Assembly (NCBI RefSeq): GCF_900105095.1
Contig: NZ_LT629743.1
Coordinates: 1,240,001 to 1,304,000 of the forward strand
From: Erythrobacter sp. HL-111
GTDB taxonomy: Bacteria > Pseudomonadota > Alphaproteobacteria > Sphingomonadales > Sphingomonadaceae
Reading direction: 5' to 3'
DNA: 64,000 nucleotides
A program made the translations under genes and the position numbers. Below the pieces are notes generated by a model that was not told the DNA's origin, searched no databases, and saw nothing but the letters and a program-made list of their open reading frames with translations. Position 1 is the first letter of the stretch. Every line of letters begins with the position of its first letter. Shown here in pieces: positions 45,774-55,978 of this stretch.

Positions 45774-48319
45774 GCGAGGCGGCGGGCCTTTCCTGGGGCG
45801 CCGCGTGGCGGATCGCGCGGCGCGACCTCAGCGCGCGCTTCAAGGGCCTGCGCCTGCTGCTCGTCTGCATCTTCCTCGGCACCGCCGCGCTCGCCGCGAT
45901 CGGCACGCTGACCGCCGCGATCGAACGCGAGCTTGCGGCGAGCGGGCAGGAACTGCTCGGCGGCGATCTCGAAATCGAGGTGTGGCAGCGCGACCTTTCG
46001 GACGAGGAGAAGGCGGCGCTCGCGCAATACGGCACGATCTCGGGCGGGACGCGGCTGCAGGCGATGGCGAGCGCGGGCGAGAACGCGGCGCCGGTGGAAT
46101 TGAAGGCGGTTGACGAGCGCTGGCCGCTCTACGGCGCGCTGACGCTCGCGGACGGGCGCGAGACGGGCGCTCCGTCGGGCGACGAGGCGTGGCTGGCGCG
46201 CGGGGCGATGGACCGGCTGGACATCGAAGTGGGCGAACGCTTCACCATCGGCACTGCCGAACTCACCGCCGCAGGCGTGATCGAGGAGGAGCCCGACCGG
46301 CTTTCCGAAGGCTTCCAGCTCGGTCCCACGGTGATCGTCGCACGGGACGTGCCCGCGCGCGCCGGGCTGCTCCAACCGGGCGCGCTCTACCAGAGCAAGT
46401 ACCGCGTCGCCTTCGGCGACCAGGCCAGCGATCCCGAAACGGTTGAGGAAGCGCTGACCGGGGCCTTCCCCAATGCGGGCTTCGAATTCCGGACCCGCGA
46501 CCGCGCCTCGCCCGGGGCGGGCCGTTTCGTCGGGCAGATGAGCGATTTTCTCACGCTGGTCGGCCTTGCCGCGCTGGTCATCGCGGGGATCGGCATCGCG
46601 GGCGGGGTTTCGTCCTATCTCGACCAGCGCCGCGCCTCCATCGCGACGCTCAAGGTGCTCGGCGCCTCCTCGCGCGACATCGGGCGGATCTACGCGCTGC
46701 AGGTGGCAGTCGCCGCACTCGTGGGCAGCTTCGCGGGGCTCGCCGTGGGCGTGCTCGTCACGCCGCTGCTCGGCGCCGCGCTCGAAGGCCTGCTGCCGGT
46801 GCAGAGCGGCTTCATCATCGAGCCTGCGCCGCTCCTGCTCGCGGGATCCTACGGGATGCTGGTCGCCTTCGCCTTTGCCGCCGCGCCGCTCCTGCGCGCG
46901 CGCAGCTTTCCGGCGATGGCGCTGATGCGCTCGCGCATCGTCCCGCTTTCGCGCGACCGGCGCGCGCTTGGCGTGACCGCGGCGGGGCTGGCCGCGATCT
47001 GCGCGCTTGCGCTCCTCACCACCGCCGAGCCGCGCCTGGCGGGCGGGTTCCTCGCCGGTGCCGCCGCGGCGCTGGTGCTGCTCGCCGGACTCGGTTTCGC
47101 GATCCAGGCCGCCGCGCGCCGTCTGCCGCGCCCGTCCAACCCGATCCTCAGAAGCGCGCTCGCCAATATCCATCGCCCCGGAGCACCGACCAGCGCGCTG
47201 GTGACCGCGCTCGGCTTCGGGCTCGCCGCCTTCGTCCTGCTCGCCGCGATCCAGAGCGCGATCGAAGGCAACATAGACAGCCGCGTGCCGCGCGAGGCGC
47301 CGGATTACTTCGTGCTCGACGTGCCCCCGGCCAGGGAGGACCGTTTCTTCGGACTGGTGCAGGAACGCTTCCCCGAAGCGACCCTGAGGACGGTCCCCAC
47401 CCTGCGCGGTGCGGTGCTCGCCTACGGGCCGGAGGGCGACATGGTGCGCGTCGCCGAGCTTGAGGAACTGCCCGAGGGCGCGTGGGGCCTGCGCGGCGAA
47501 CGCGGCCTCACCTATGCCGACCGCCTGCCGGAGGGCAACCGCGTGGTCGAGGGCGAATGGTGGAGCCCGTTCCATGCGGGCGAGCCGCTGGTCTCGATCG
47601 ACGCCGAATTCGCCGAAGCCCTCGACCTCGAGGTGGGCGACTATCTCACAATCGGCATTCTCGGGGTGGAGCGGACCGCGCGGATCGCCAACCTGCGCGA
47701 AATCGACTGGGAGAGCATGGGGTTCAACTTCCTCCTCGTCTTCTCGCGCAACGCCATCAGCGACGCGCCGCACAACTTCGCCGCGACGATCGACCTGCCC
47801 GACGATGCCGACACCGATGCGGACAGCGCCGCCCGCGGCGAACTGCTGCGCGCCCTGGTGCGGGAATTTCCCTCCTCCTCGGTGGTCGAGGTGGGCGAAG
47901 TGCTGGGCGAGGCACGCACGATCCTGCGGCAGGTCGGCCTCGCCACGCTGGCCGCGGCGGCGGTGGCGGTGCTCGCGGGCCTCGCCGTGCTGATGGGCGC
48001 GATTGCGGCGGCGCGCGCCGCGCGCACGTACGATACCGTGGTGCTGCGCGTCCTGGGGGCGAGCCGGCGGCAGATCCTGATGATGCAGCTCGCCGAATAC
48101 GGACTCATCGCCGCCGCGCTCGCCCTGGTCGCGCTGGGGCTCGGGAGCCTGCTCGGCTGGGTCGTCATCACGCAGCTGTTCGAATTCGACTGGCTGCCCG
48201 ACTGGGGCGCGGTGCTCGGCGTGCTCGGGCTTGGCCTCGCGATGGTGCTTGCCTTCGCGCTCGGCGGGTCGCTTCCCCTGCTGCGCGCCAAGCCTGCCCG
48301 CGCCCTGCGCGAACTCTGA
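45770..48319 (+). CDS. ybbP: FtsX-domain ABC permease, YbbP-like
   Basis: 849 residues: an N-terminal TM, a periplasmic region (about 50-255), three TM helices of the first FtsX module (from GLAALVIAGIGIAGGVSSY), a second cluster of TMs around 400-445, a periplasmic domain (about 500-700) and a final FtsX module (VAVLAGLAVLMGAIAAARAA; LAEYGLIAAALALVALGLGS). This 10-TM architecture is that of YbbP-type permeases and is joined to TesA/YbbA, suggesting lipid or lipoprotein handling in the envelope. Starts at GTG overlapping the ATPase stop. Confidence 0.88.
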   Translation: MSEAAGLSWGAAWRIARRDLSARFKGLRLLLVCIFLGTAALAAIGTLTAAIERELAASGQELLGGDLEIEVWQRDLSDEEKAALAQYGTISGGTRLQAMASAGENAAPVELKAVDERWPLYGALTLADGRETGAPSGDEAWLARGAMDRLDIEVGERFTIGTAELTAAGVIEEEPDRLSEGFQLGPTVIVARDVPARAGLLQPGALYQSKYRVAFGDQASDPETVEEALTGAFPNAGFEFRTRDRASPGAGRFVGQMSDFLTLVGLAALVIAGIGIAGGVSSYLDQRRASIATLKVLGASSRDIGRIYALQVAVAALVGSFAGLAVGVLVTPLLGAALEGLLPVQSGFIIEPAPLLLAGSYGMLVAFAFAAAPLLRARSFPAMALMRSRIVPLSRDRRALGVTAAGLAAICALALLTTAEPRLAGGFLAGAAAALVLLAGLGFAIQAAARRLPRPSNPILRSALANIHRPGAPTSALVTALGFGLAAFVLLAAIQSAIEGNIDSRVPREAPDYFVLDVPPAREDRFFGLVQERFPEATLRTVPTLRGAVLAYGPEGDMVRVAELEELPEGAWGLRGERGLTYADRLPEGNRVVEGEWWSPFHAGEPLVSIDAEFAEALDLEVGDYLTIGILGVERTARIANLREIDWESMGFNFLLVFSRNAISDAPHNFAATIDLPDDADTDADSAARGELLRALVREFPSSSVVEVGEVLGEARTILRQVGLATLAAAAVAVLAGLAVLMGAIAAARAARTYDTVVLRVLGASRRQILMMQLAEYGLIAAALALVALGLGSLLGWVVITQLFEFDWLPDWGAVLGVLGLGLAMVLAFALGGSLPLLRAKPARALREL

Positions 48320-48321
48320 TC

Positions 48322-48768
48322 CTATTCGAAGACGGCGGCGTCGTAGCCGACCATTCCCGGCCGGCCTTTCACCACGAGGGTGGATGCGAGCAGGTCGTGC
48401 AGGCCCTGCTTGCGTTCGGTGAAGGCAACCATGATGTAGCCGATGGCGAGGACCAGCCCGGACAGGATCTTTCCGAAAGAGCGTCCGGCCGCGCGCAGAT
48501 AGGAAATGCGCCCGCCCCGTTCATCGGTGACGATCAGGCCGAGCGCCTTCTTGCCCGGAGTTGCCTGCATTTCCGATCCTTCGAAGCCGATGAAATAGGC
48601 GAACCCGACAAGGGTGCCGAGCAGGTCGGCGATTCCTAAGGTTTCCTCGGCCTGCGTCGTGAACAGGGCGGCTCCCGTCAGAAGCGCAAGCACGAACTGC
48701 ACCGCGATCAGGATCACGGTATCGATCAGGTAGGCGCCCACCCGGATCCAGAAACCGGCATAGTCCAT
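48322..48768 (-). CDS. RDD family membrane protein
   Basis: 148 residues with the RDD motif region FWIRVGAYLIDTVILIAVQF (the Arg and Asp in the first helix), a second TM pair, and the late GKKALGLIVTDERGGRISY with the following RAAGRSFGKILS. RDD proteins are three-TM membrane proteins of mostly unknown function; some act as Na+/H+ antiporters. Convergent with the permease gene, ending 2 bases from it. The ATG at 48768 follows GGGGATATC. Confidence 0.85.
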   Translation of the reverse strand: MDYAGFWIRVGAYLIDTVILIAVQFVLALLTGAALFTTQAEETLGIADLLGTLVGFAYFIGFEGSEMQATPGKKALGLIVTDERGGRISYLRAAGRSFGKILSGLVLAIGYIMVAFTERKQGLHDLLASTLVVKGRPGMVGYDAAVFE

Positions 48769-48859
48769 CGCGATATCCCCCCAATGTTCCGGTCTCTGGC
48801 CGGGCGGGGACAAACTGCCTGAAAAAGCGGACAATTCAAGCGCCCATGCATCGGAAACG

Positions 48860-48893
48860 AAAAGAGGCCCCGCGCGTCGCCGCGCGGAGCCCC
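48860..48893 (-). terminator. terminator of the TonB receptor gene
   Basis: On the minus strand a 13-base stem (GGGGCTCCGCGCG with CGCGCGGGGCCTC, two G-U pairs) is followed by TTTTCG. The plus strand also has CCCCTTTTC after the stem, so it can act both ways. Confidence 0.75.
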
Positions 48894-48915
48894 CTTTTCT
48901 TCCCGTGCAGTCAGG

Positions 48916-51540
48916 TCAGAAGCGGAAGCGCACGACCCCGCCATAGGTGCGCGGCGCGCTGGGATAGCCGTTGACCGTGCCCGCCTGCGCGACCCCGTCG
49001 AACACCGTCAGGATGTACTCGTCGTCGAGCAGGTTGCGCGCGAAGGCCCCGATCTCGAGCCCGTTGTTGAGCGCAAGCGTCGCCGAGGCGTTCACCAGGT
49101 TCACTTCGCGGCGGAAGATCCGCGTGTTGCCGAGCTGCGCGTTGAAGGTCGGCAGGCCCTCGTTGATGTTCTCGTTGCTTTCGTGGTTGTAATCCACGCG
49201 CGTGATGATGCGCGAACCGCTGTCGAATTCGTGCGTGTAGGTCGCCGAGGTCGCGATCGCCCATTCCGGGATGCCGCCCGGACGCTGACCGGTGAGATCG
49301 CCCAGCGGGCTGCCGGTGAAATCGTCGTAGAGCGCATCGAGATAGGTCGTCGCGAAGGTCAGCACGAGCCCGTCGACCGGGTTGATCGTGGCGTCGAACT
49401 CGAAGCCCTTGACCGACTGTTCGCCCGCATTGGCGAGCGCGAAGCCGAGCCCGGTGAAGGCGAAGCTCTGGAAGCCCTCGATCGACTGGTCGAACAGCGC
49501 GAGGTTGAACCCGAAACCGTCCCACTGGGCCTTCATGCCGAGTTCGTAGACCTCGGCCTCTTCCGGACCGGCAAAGCGCGAACCCGTGGTCAGGTTCGGT
49601 GTCGCCAGCCCGGCATCCAGGATCGGCGAGGACGGTGCGAGAATCGTCGAGAGCTCCTGCCCCGGCACGAAATCGCCCAGCACCGGCCGACTGTCGCGCG
49701 AGAGGTTGACCGAGCTCGCCTTGAAGCCCGTCGCATAGCTCGCGTAGACGTTGACCTCGGGCGAGATCTGGTAGCTCGCCCGCAGCAGGTAGGTCAGCTC
49801 GTCATCCCGCGTGCGGCCCGGCTCGACCACGTTCGGCACGGCCAGGAATGGCGGCTGGAACTGCAGCGCCTGCAGCGCCAGCAGCTCGTTCGCCGCCGGA
49901 TCGAGCGCGGCCTGCGTGATCTGGCCGAAGACCGGCGCGGTCTGCGGATCGGTCGCGAAGCCGTTGATGACGCCCGGCGTCACCTCGCCCGGCGGGATCT
50001 GCAGCGCCTCGGCGATCCCGCCGACGATGAAGGCGTCGACCAGATTGACCTGCCCGAGCGGGTCGAAGCTCTGCTGCGACAGCGCGAAGTCCTTCGCATC
50101 GTCGGTGTAGTTGAAGCCGACGGTGAACACGAGCCCGTCGACCGGCTCGAGATCGAACGTCCCGAACACCGACCACGCCGTGTTCTCCATCCGGAACTGC
50201 TCGCTGGTCAGAAGCGGCGTGTTGAGGATCGAGTCCTGCGGCAGGCCCAGCCCCGCTTCGACCTGGTTGAACAGGCCCGGTTGCCCGGCCAGCAATTCGC
50301 CATAGTCGCGGAAATCGGAACCGTTCCGGATCGCGCTGTCCTGTTCGATCGTCTCGTCGAAGTAGAAGCCGCCGAGCAGGAAGTTGAACGGGCCGTCGAA
50401 ATCCGACGCGATGCGGACTTCCTGGGTGAAGGTCTGCACGTCCTGGTCGCGGGTTTCCGTCGCGATGTCGGCGCTGGTGAAGTCGATGTCGGTGAGGAAG
50501 AAGTTCTTCAGCTCGCGATAGGCCGTGATCGAGGTGATCGAGATCGCCCCGGCCTGGTAGTCCATCTGGACCGAGCCGCCGTAATTGTCGTTCTCGTTCA
50601 CCGGGGCGGCGTTGAGGAAGCTTTCATAGGCGAAGAAGTCGGTGCTGAACTGGCCGCCCAGCGCGCCGATCGCGCCCGCCGCGGGGCCGGCGACGAGCGT
50701 CGCGACCTGGCAGCACACCTCGTCGATCCGGGCATAGTCCGCGATCGCGCGGATCTTGAAATCGGGCGTCGGCTCGATCAGCAGCTGGCCTCGCGCGGAC
50801 CAGCGGTTGCGGTCGTTGATCTCCTCGTCGAGATTGACGATCTCGCCGAAGCCGTCGCGGCGCTGATAGGTCCCGTCCAACGAGAAGGCGATATTGTCGG
50901 TGATCGGCCCGGTGATGTCGCCGCGCAGGAAGACCTGGTTGAAATTGCCGTAGACCGCCTCGACCATGCCGCCGAATTCATACTGCGGTTCGCGCGTGAC
51001 GACCGAGATGACGCCGGCCGAGGCGTTCTTGCCGAACAGCGTCGATTGCGGGCCGTTCAGGACCTCGATGCGCTGCACGTTGTTGAGGTCGCCGAGGGCG
51101 CCAGCCGAACGCGAACGGAACACACCGTCGATGAACACGCCGACCGAAGGCTCGATCCCGAAATTGTTGTCGCCATTGCCGAAGCCGCGGATGATGAAGG
51201 TCGTCGCGGACGAGGTCTGCAACTGGCTCACCCGCAGCGAGGGGGTGACGGTCTGGAGGTCGAGCACGTCGCGGATCTGCGCCTGTTCGAGAGTCTCCCC
51301 GCTCGTGACCGACACGGAAATCGGCACTTCCTGCAACGTCTGTTCGCGCTTGGACGCGGTGACGATGATCTGGTTTTCCGCTTCCGGCACGTCCTCCTCG
51401 AGAACGAGTTCGTCGGCATCGTCGGAATCGGGCAGGGCCTGCGCGTTGGCCGCGCCGTGCGCGCCCAGGGCAAAGGCTGCGGCGCCCGCAAGCAGGGTGA
51501 ATCGGTACGTACCGGCAAGGCCGGGCAAGAACGAATGCAT
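48916..51540 (-). CDS. TonB-dependent receptor
   Basis: An 874-residue outer-membrane receptor. Signal peptide (to about residue 34, ANAQA), TonB box region (QIIVTASKREQTLQEVPISV), plug domain (about 60-170, with FIIRGFGNGDNNFGIEPSVG, IEVLNGPQSTLFGKNASAGV) and a 22-strand barrel ending in the aromatic TYGGVVRFRF. The plug style ASKREQTLQEVP is common to Sphingomonadales receptors for plant or marine organics and siderophores, so the ligand cannot be named. No transporter or regulator sits beside it. Own promoter and terminator. Confidence 0.93.
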   Translation of the reverse strand: MHSFLPGLAGTYRFTLLAGAAAFALGAHGAANAQALPDSDDADELVLEEDVPEAENQIIVTASKREQTLQEVPISVSVTSGETLEQAQIRDVLDLQTVTPSLRVSQLQTSSATTFIIRGFGNGDNNFGIEPSVGVFIDGVFRSRSAGALGDLNNVQRIEVLNGPQSTLFGKNASAGVISVVTREPQYEFGGMVEAVYGNFNQVFLRGDITGPITDNIAFSLDGTYQRRDGFGEIVNLDEEINDRNRWSARGQLLIEPTPDFKIRAIADYARIDEVCCQVATLVAGPAAGAIGALGGQFSTDFFAYESFLNAAPVNENDNYGGSVQMDYQAGAISITSITAYRELKNFFLTDIDFTSADIATETRDQDVQTFTQEVRIASDFDGPFNFLLGGFYFDETIEQDSAIRNGSDFRDYGELLAGQPGLFNQVEAGLGLPQDSILNTPLLTSEQFRMENTAWSVFGTFDLEPVDGLVFTVGFNYTDDAKDFALSQQSFDPLGQVNLVDAFIVGGIAEALQIPPGEVTPGVINGFATDPQTAPVFGQITQAALDPAANELLALQALQFQPPFLAVPNVVEPGRTRDDELTYLLRASYQISPEVNVYASYATGFKASSVNLSRDSRPVLGDFVPGQELSTILAPSSPILDAGLATPNLTTGSRFAGPEEAEVYELGMKAQWDGFGFNLALFDQSIEGFQSFAFTGLGFALANAGEQSVKGFEFDATINPVDGLVLTFATTYLDALYDDFTGSPLGDLTGQRPGGIPEWAIATSATYTHEFDSGSRIITRVDYNHESNENINEGLPTFNAQLGNTRIFRREVNLVNASATLALNNGLEIGAFARNLLDDEYILTVFDGVAQAGTVNGYPSAPRTYGGVVRFRF

Positions 51541-51628
51541 GGAAAATCCTCTCTCTAAACCCACTCGAACCCGGCAGGGGAGATGGTCGGCGCGTCCCAG
51601 ATCGCGCCGTCGCCGGGCTGCGGGGCGG

Positions 51629-51657
51629 GTGATAGGGGAGCGGGATTGAGGCGACAA
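51629..51657 (-). promoter_or_regulatory. probable promoter of the TonB receptor gene
   Basis: On the minus strand TTGTCG-N17-TATCAC, 89 bases before the ATG at 51540. Confidence 0.45.
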
Positions 51658-51756
51658 GCCGGAAGGCTCGCCCCGGCCGGGGCTGGCGCGAGAAATGTTG
51701 CAGTCATGTCACACGGCGGCCCGTTCCCTCCCCGCCGCGCAAAGGCCCGGTTTCGA

Positions 51757-51783
51757 TTGCTTTTGCCGGGCGCGCTGCCTAAG
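51757..51783 (+). promoter_or_regulatory. probable typA promoter
   Basis: TTGCTT-N15-CCTAAG, the same spacing as the other GCTA-type promoters, with the ATG about 75 bases downstream of the start. Confidence 0.4.
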
Positions 51784-51863
51784 GCGCGCAGCAGATGGGC
51801 ACACGGACCGCGCGATACAGCCGGCGAGCCCGCTTGCAGCCAGCTCTTGGAAAGCCCGAAATC

Positions 51864-53732
51864 ATGTCCGCCTCCCCCATCGGCCCCGGTTCGCTCAGGA
51901 ACGTGGCGATCATCGCCCATGTCGACCATGGCAAGACCACCCTCGTCGACCAGCTCTTCCGCCAGTCCGGCACTTTCCGCGAGAACCAGCGCGTCGATGA
52001 ACGCGCGATGGACTCGGGCGATCTCGAAAAGGAGCGCGGGATCACCATCCTCGCCAAGTGCACCAGCGTCGAATGGACGCCCAAGGGCGGCGGCGAAACC
52101 ACGCGGATCAACATCGTCGACACGCCCGGCCACGCCGATTTCGGGGCCGAGGTGGAGCGCATCCTCAGCATGGTCGACGGCGTCATCCTGCTGGTCGACA
52201 GCGCGGAAGGGGCGATGCCGCAGACCAAGTTCGTGACCGGCAAGGCGCTTGCGCTCGGTCTCAAGCCGATCGTGGTCGTAAACAAGATCGACCGGCCCGA
52301 CGGCCGCCCGCAGGAAGTGCTCGACGAGGTGTTCGACCTGTTCGCCAGCCTCGATGCCGACGACGAACAGCTCGATTTCCCCTCGCTTTTCGCGAGCGGG
52401 CGCGACGGCTATGCCAGTCCCGACGAGCACGCGCGCGGCGGCAGCCTCGAACCGCTGTTCGAACTGATCGTGAGCCACGTTCCCGCCCCGGACCTCGACG
52501 CCGGCGGAAAGTTCAGCTTCCTTGCCACCCTGCTCGACCGCGATCCCTTCATGGGGCGCGTGCTGACCGGCCGGGTCCAGTCCGGCACGATCAGGATCAA
52601 TGACCCGATCCACGCGCTCGACCGCGACGGCAAGGTGATCGAGACCGGCCGGGCGACCAAGCTGCTCTCCTTCCGCGGGCTCGAGCGCGTGCCGGTGGAA
52701 AGCGCGCAGGCGGGCGACATCATCGCTCTGGCAGGTCTCGAAAAGGCGACCGTCGCCAACACCATCGCCGACCCTTCCGTGAGCGAGCCGATCGCCGCGC
52801 AGCCGATCGACCCGCCGACGCTCGCCATGCGCTTTGCCGTCAACGACAGCCCGCTCGCCGGGCGCGAGGGCGACAAGGTGACGAGCCGCCTCATCCGCGA
52901 CCGGCTGCTGCGCGAGGCCGAGACCAATGTCGCGATCCGGGTGACCGAAAGCGAGGACAAGGACAGCTTCGAAGTCGCCGGCCGCGGCGAACTGCAGCTT
53001 GGCGTGCTGATCGAAACGATGCGCCGCGAGGGTTTCGAGCTCGGCATCTCCCGCCCCCGCGTGCTCTTCCGCGAGGAGGACGGGCCCAACGGCAAAACCC
53101 GCACCGAGCCCTACGAGACGGTCGTCATCGACGTCGACGACGAACATTCGGGCACGGTCGTGGAAAAGATGCAGCGCCGCAAGGCCGACCTCACCGAAAT
53201 GCGCCCGTCGGGCCAAGGCAAGACCCGCATCACCTTCTCCGCCCCCTCGCGCGGGCTGATCGGCTATCACGGCGAATTCCTGTCCGACACCCGCGGCACC
53301 GGGATCATGAACCGCCTGTTCGAGAAATACGGCCCCTACAAGGGTCCGATCGAAGGCCGCATCAACGGCGTCCTCATCTCGAACAGCGACGGCGAGGCGG
53401 TCGCCTATGCCCTGAACGCGCTCGAGGAGCGCGGCGAATTGTTCATCGCGCCGCAGACCCGGATCTACGAAGGCATGATCATCGGCGAGAACGCCAAGCC
53501 CGACGATCTCGAGGTCAACCCGCTGAAATCGAAGCAGCTCACCAACATCCGCTCCTCGGGCAAGGACGACGCGATCCGCCTCACCCCGCCGCGCCGGATG
53601 AGCCTCGAACAGGCGATCGCCTATATCGACGACGACGAGATGGTCGAGGTGACGCCCAAGTCGATCCGGCTGAGGAAGGCGATCCTCGACCCGCACGAGC
53701 GCAAGAAGGCCCGCCGCAAGAAGGACGCTTGA
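51864..53732 (+). CDS. typA: ribosome-associated translational GTPase TypA/BipA
   Basis: TypA binds the ribosome and helps assembly and stress adaptation. The 622-residue protein has G1 AHVDHGKTT (18-26), GITI, DTPGH and NKID motifs, followed by beta-barrel, EF-G-like domains III and V and the C-terminal TypA-specific domain (RGTGIMNRLFEKYGPYKG). Normal length. The start ATG has GGAAAG upstream. Confidence 0.97.
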   Translation: MSASPIGPGSLRNVAIIAHVDHGKTTLVDQLFRQSGTFRENQRVDERAMDSGDLEKERGITILAKCTSVEWTPKGGGETTRINIVDTPGHADFGAEVERILSMVDGVILLVDSAEGAMPQTKFVTGKALALGLKPIVVVNKIDRPDGRPQEVLDEVFDLFASLDADDEQLDFPSLFASGRDGYASPDEHARGGSLEPLFELIVSHVPAPDLDAGGKFSFLATLLDRDPFMGRVLTGRVQSGTIRINDPIHALDRDGKVIETGRATKLLSFRGLERVPVESAQAGDIIALAGLEKATVANTIADPSVSEPIAAQPIDPPTLAMRFAVNDSPLAGREGDKVTSRLIRDRLLREAETNVAIRVTESEDKDSFEVAGRGELQLGVLIETMRREGFELGISRPRVLFREEDGPNGKTRTEPYETVVIDVDDEHSGTVVEKMQRRKADLTEMRPSGQGKTRITFSAPSRGLIGYHGEFLSDTRGTGIMNRLFEKYGPYKGPIEGRINGVLISNSDGEAVAYALNALEERGELFIAPQTRIYEGMIIGENAKPDDLEVNPLKSKQLTNIRSSGKDDAIRLTPPRRMSLEQAIAYIDDDEMVEVTPKSIRLRKAILDPHERKKARRKKDA

Positions 53733-53918
53733 GCCGCGCCGAAAGGCTCGAGCCGTCCCGATCGGGCCACGGTCCGTCCTTTCGCGGGCGCAGCATAATT
53801 TCCCCGGACCGGCGGGCCGCGAAACATGTGCGGCGGTCAGAGCAGCGCTTTTGGCAATCCTTGCGAATTTGCGCTGCCCTGTGGCCATTGCGCAGCGCGC
53901 TTGTTACGCACCTGCAAC

Positions 53919-55406
53919 ATGGACACAGCAACGCTCGCCTCACTGGCCGTCTATTTCATCGCCATGCTCGGCATCGGGCTCTACGCCTGGAGGAAATCGA
54001 CCGAGGATTCCGAAGGCTATCTTCTCGCCGGGCGCAACCTGCCGCCGGCCGTCGCCGCGCTTTCGGCGGGCGCGTCCGACATGTCGGGCTGGCTGCTGCT
54101 CGGCCTGCCGGGTGCGCTCTATGCGGCGGGGCTGGTCGAGGCGTGGATCGGGATCGGGCTGTTCCTCGGTGCGGTCGCGAACTGGATCATCGTCGCCCCG
54201 CGCCTGCGCGAACAGACCGAAAGCTACGGCAACGCGCTGACCATCCCGCAATTCCTCGCCAACCGCTTTCCGAGCCGGGGCACGACGCTGCGGGTCGTGT
54301 CGGCCATCGTCATCGTCGTCTTCTTCACGGTCTACACCGCGGCAGGCCTTGTCGGAGGGGGCAAGCTGTTCGAAACCGCCTTCGCCGGGCTCCTGCCGAA
54401 CGCGGGGATGAGCGACTACATGCTCGGCATCGTCATCACTGCCGGGATCGTGCTCGCCTATACGATGATCGGCGGGTTCCTCGCGGTGAGCCTGACCGAT
54501 TTCGTGCAGGGCGTGATCATGATGCTCGCGCTCGTCATCATGCCGCTGGTCGTGATGTTCGGCAGCGGCGGGGATGCGGGCGGATCGCTGTCGGAGGTGC
54601 CGGTCGAAGGGTTCCTCAGTCTCACCGAGGGGCTCACCCTGCTCGGCTTCGTCAGCGCCGTGACCTGGGGCCTCGGCTATTTCGGCCAGCCGCACATCAT
54701 CGTGCGCTTCATGGCGATCGACACAGTCGAGAAGGTCGCGGCCGCACGCAATGTCGGCCTCTCGTGGATGGCGATCTCGCTTGCGGGCGCGCTCGGCATG
54801 GGGCTGGCGGGACGCGCCTATGCCGAGCGCAACGGGCTGGTGGTGGAGGATCCGGAAACGATCTTCATCATCCTGGCCGACCTGCTGTTTCACCCGGCGG
54901 TGACCGGTTTCCTGTTCGCCGCCCTGCTGGCCGCGATCATGAGTACGATTTCATCGCAGCTGCTCGTCTCCTCCTCCTCGCTTACCGAGGATTTCTACCG
55001 CCTGTTCCTCCGCCGGAACGCCTCCGAGCGCGAGGCGGTGAACGTCGGCCGGTTCTGCGTCGCGCTGGTGGCGGTGGCCGCGATCGTGATCGCAAGCGAT
55101 CCGACGAGCGAGGTGCTCGGCCTCGTCGCCAATGCCTGGGCGGGCTTCGGCGCGGCCTTCGGTCCGCTCATCCTCCTCGCCCTCACCTGGCGCGGCATGA
55201 CCGGAGCGGGCGCGGTCGCGGGGCTGGTGACAGGGGCGGTGGTCGCGGGCGGGTGGATCGCGATGGGATGGAACGCGAGCTTCCTCGGCGGCGAAGGGCT
55301 CTACGAGATCGTGCCGGGCTTCCTCGCCTCGTCGATCGCGATCTATGCCGTCAGCAAGGGCACGACGCAAAGCGCCGCGACCCGCGCGCAGGCACCGGCG
55401 GAGTAG
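53919..55406 (+). CDS. putP: sodium/proline symporter
   Basis: A 495-residue SSS-family transporter with about 13 TM helices. It shows the family blocks RNLPPAVAALSAGASDMSGW, LIGLPGAL-like LLGLPGALYAAGLVEAWIG and FGQPHIIVRFMAI (the SSS signature region). The LeuT-fold family uses sodium to import proline; other SSS substrates cannot be excluded. I used the ATG at 53919, since upstream in-frame starts give a Cys-rich, unlikely N-terminus. Confidence 0.88.
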   Translation: MDTATLASLAVYFIAMLGIGLYAWRKSTEDSEGYLLAGRNLPPAVAALSAGASDMSGWLLLGLPGALYAAGLVEAWIGIGLFLGAVANWIIVAPRLREQTESYGNALTIPQFLANRFPSRGTTLRVVSAIVIVVFFTVYTAAGLVGGGKLFETAFAGLLPNAGMSDYMLGIVITAGIVLAYTMIGGFLAVSLTDFVQGVIMMLALVIMPLVVMFGSGGDAGGSLSEVPVEGFLSLTEGLTLLGFVSAVTWGLGYFGQPHIIVRFMAIDTVEKVAAARNVGLSWMAISLAGALGMGLAGRAYAERNGLVVEDPETIFIILADLLFHPAVTGFLFAALLAAIMSTISSQLLVSSSSLTEDFYRLFLRRNASEREAVNVGRFCVALVAVAAIVIASDPTSEVLGLVANAWAGFGAAFGPLILLALTWRGMTGAGAVAGLVTGAVVAGGWIAMGWNASFLGGEGLYEIVPGFLASSIAIYAVSKGTTQSAATRAQAPAE

Positions 55407-55467
55407 GCCTTCCCTTTCCGGAGCCGCTGGTGCAGCCTGCTGTCCTTCGCGGAGTCGGGAGGAGACC

Positions 55468-55857
55468 ATGGGCGAACGAAGAGGGCCGCGGATCACGGGG
55501 CTCGGCGGGATCTTCTATGTCGTGAAGGACCCTGCCGCGACGCGCGAATGGTACCGCGAAGTGCTCGGGATCGACGGGCCGCATGGCCCGCAATTCGCGT
55601 GGGAGGCCGAGCCCATGGCCCATCCCTATTCGCTCATCAGCCATTTCGAGGACGACACCTACATCAAGCCGGGCAAGCACGGCTTCATGATCAACCTGCG
55701 CGTCCACGATCTCGACGGCTTCGTGAAGCGGCTGAAGAAGGCGAAGGTGAAGATCCTCGACAGGGCGGACGAGGGCTATGGCAAGTTCGCCTGGATCCTC
55801 GATCCCGACGGGGTGAAGATCGAGCTGTGGGAACAGGTCGCGGACGAATTGCCCTGA
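55468..55857 (+). CDS. VOC-family protein (glyoxalase/bleomycin-resistance fold)
   Basis: 129 residues with the two-module VOC fold: GGIFYVVKDPAATREWYREVL in the first half and LRVHDLDGFVKRLKKAKVKI followed by FAWILDPDGVKIELWEQ in the second. The metal ligands and catalytic residue of glyoxalase cannot be assigned by eye; the LDPDGVKIELWE ending is the usual last strand with Glu. GGGAGGAG ribosome site. It is alone in its unit. Confidence 0.8.
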   Translation: MGERRGPRITGLGGIFYVVKDPAATREWYREVLGIDGPHGPQFAWEAEPMAHPYSLISHFEDDTYIKPGKHGFMINLRVHDLDGFVKRLKKAKVKILDRADEGYGKFAWILDPDGVKIELWEQVADELP

Positions 55858-55978
55858 ACCGCCATGGCGGGCGCCGCTTTGCCGCGACCCCTGCAATCGC
55901 CGGGATGTGCCGGTTAACCGATGATTTGCGGACCTCCTTAGCGCGCCGTTAACCTTTCCTGCGCGATAATGCCTAGGT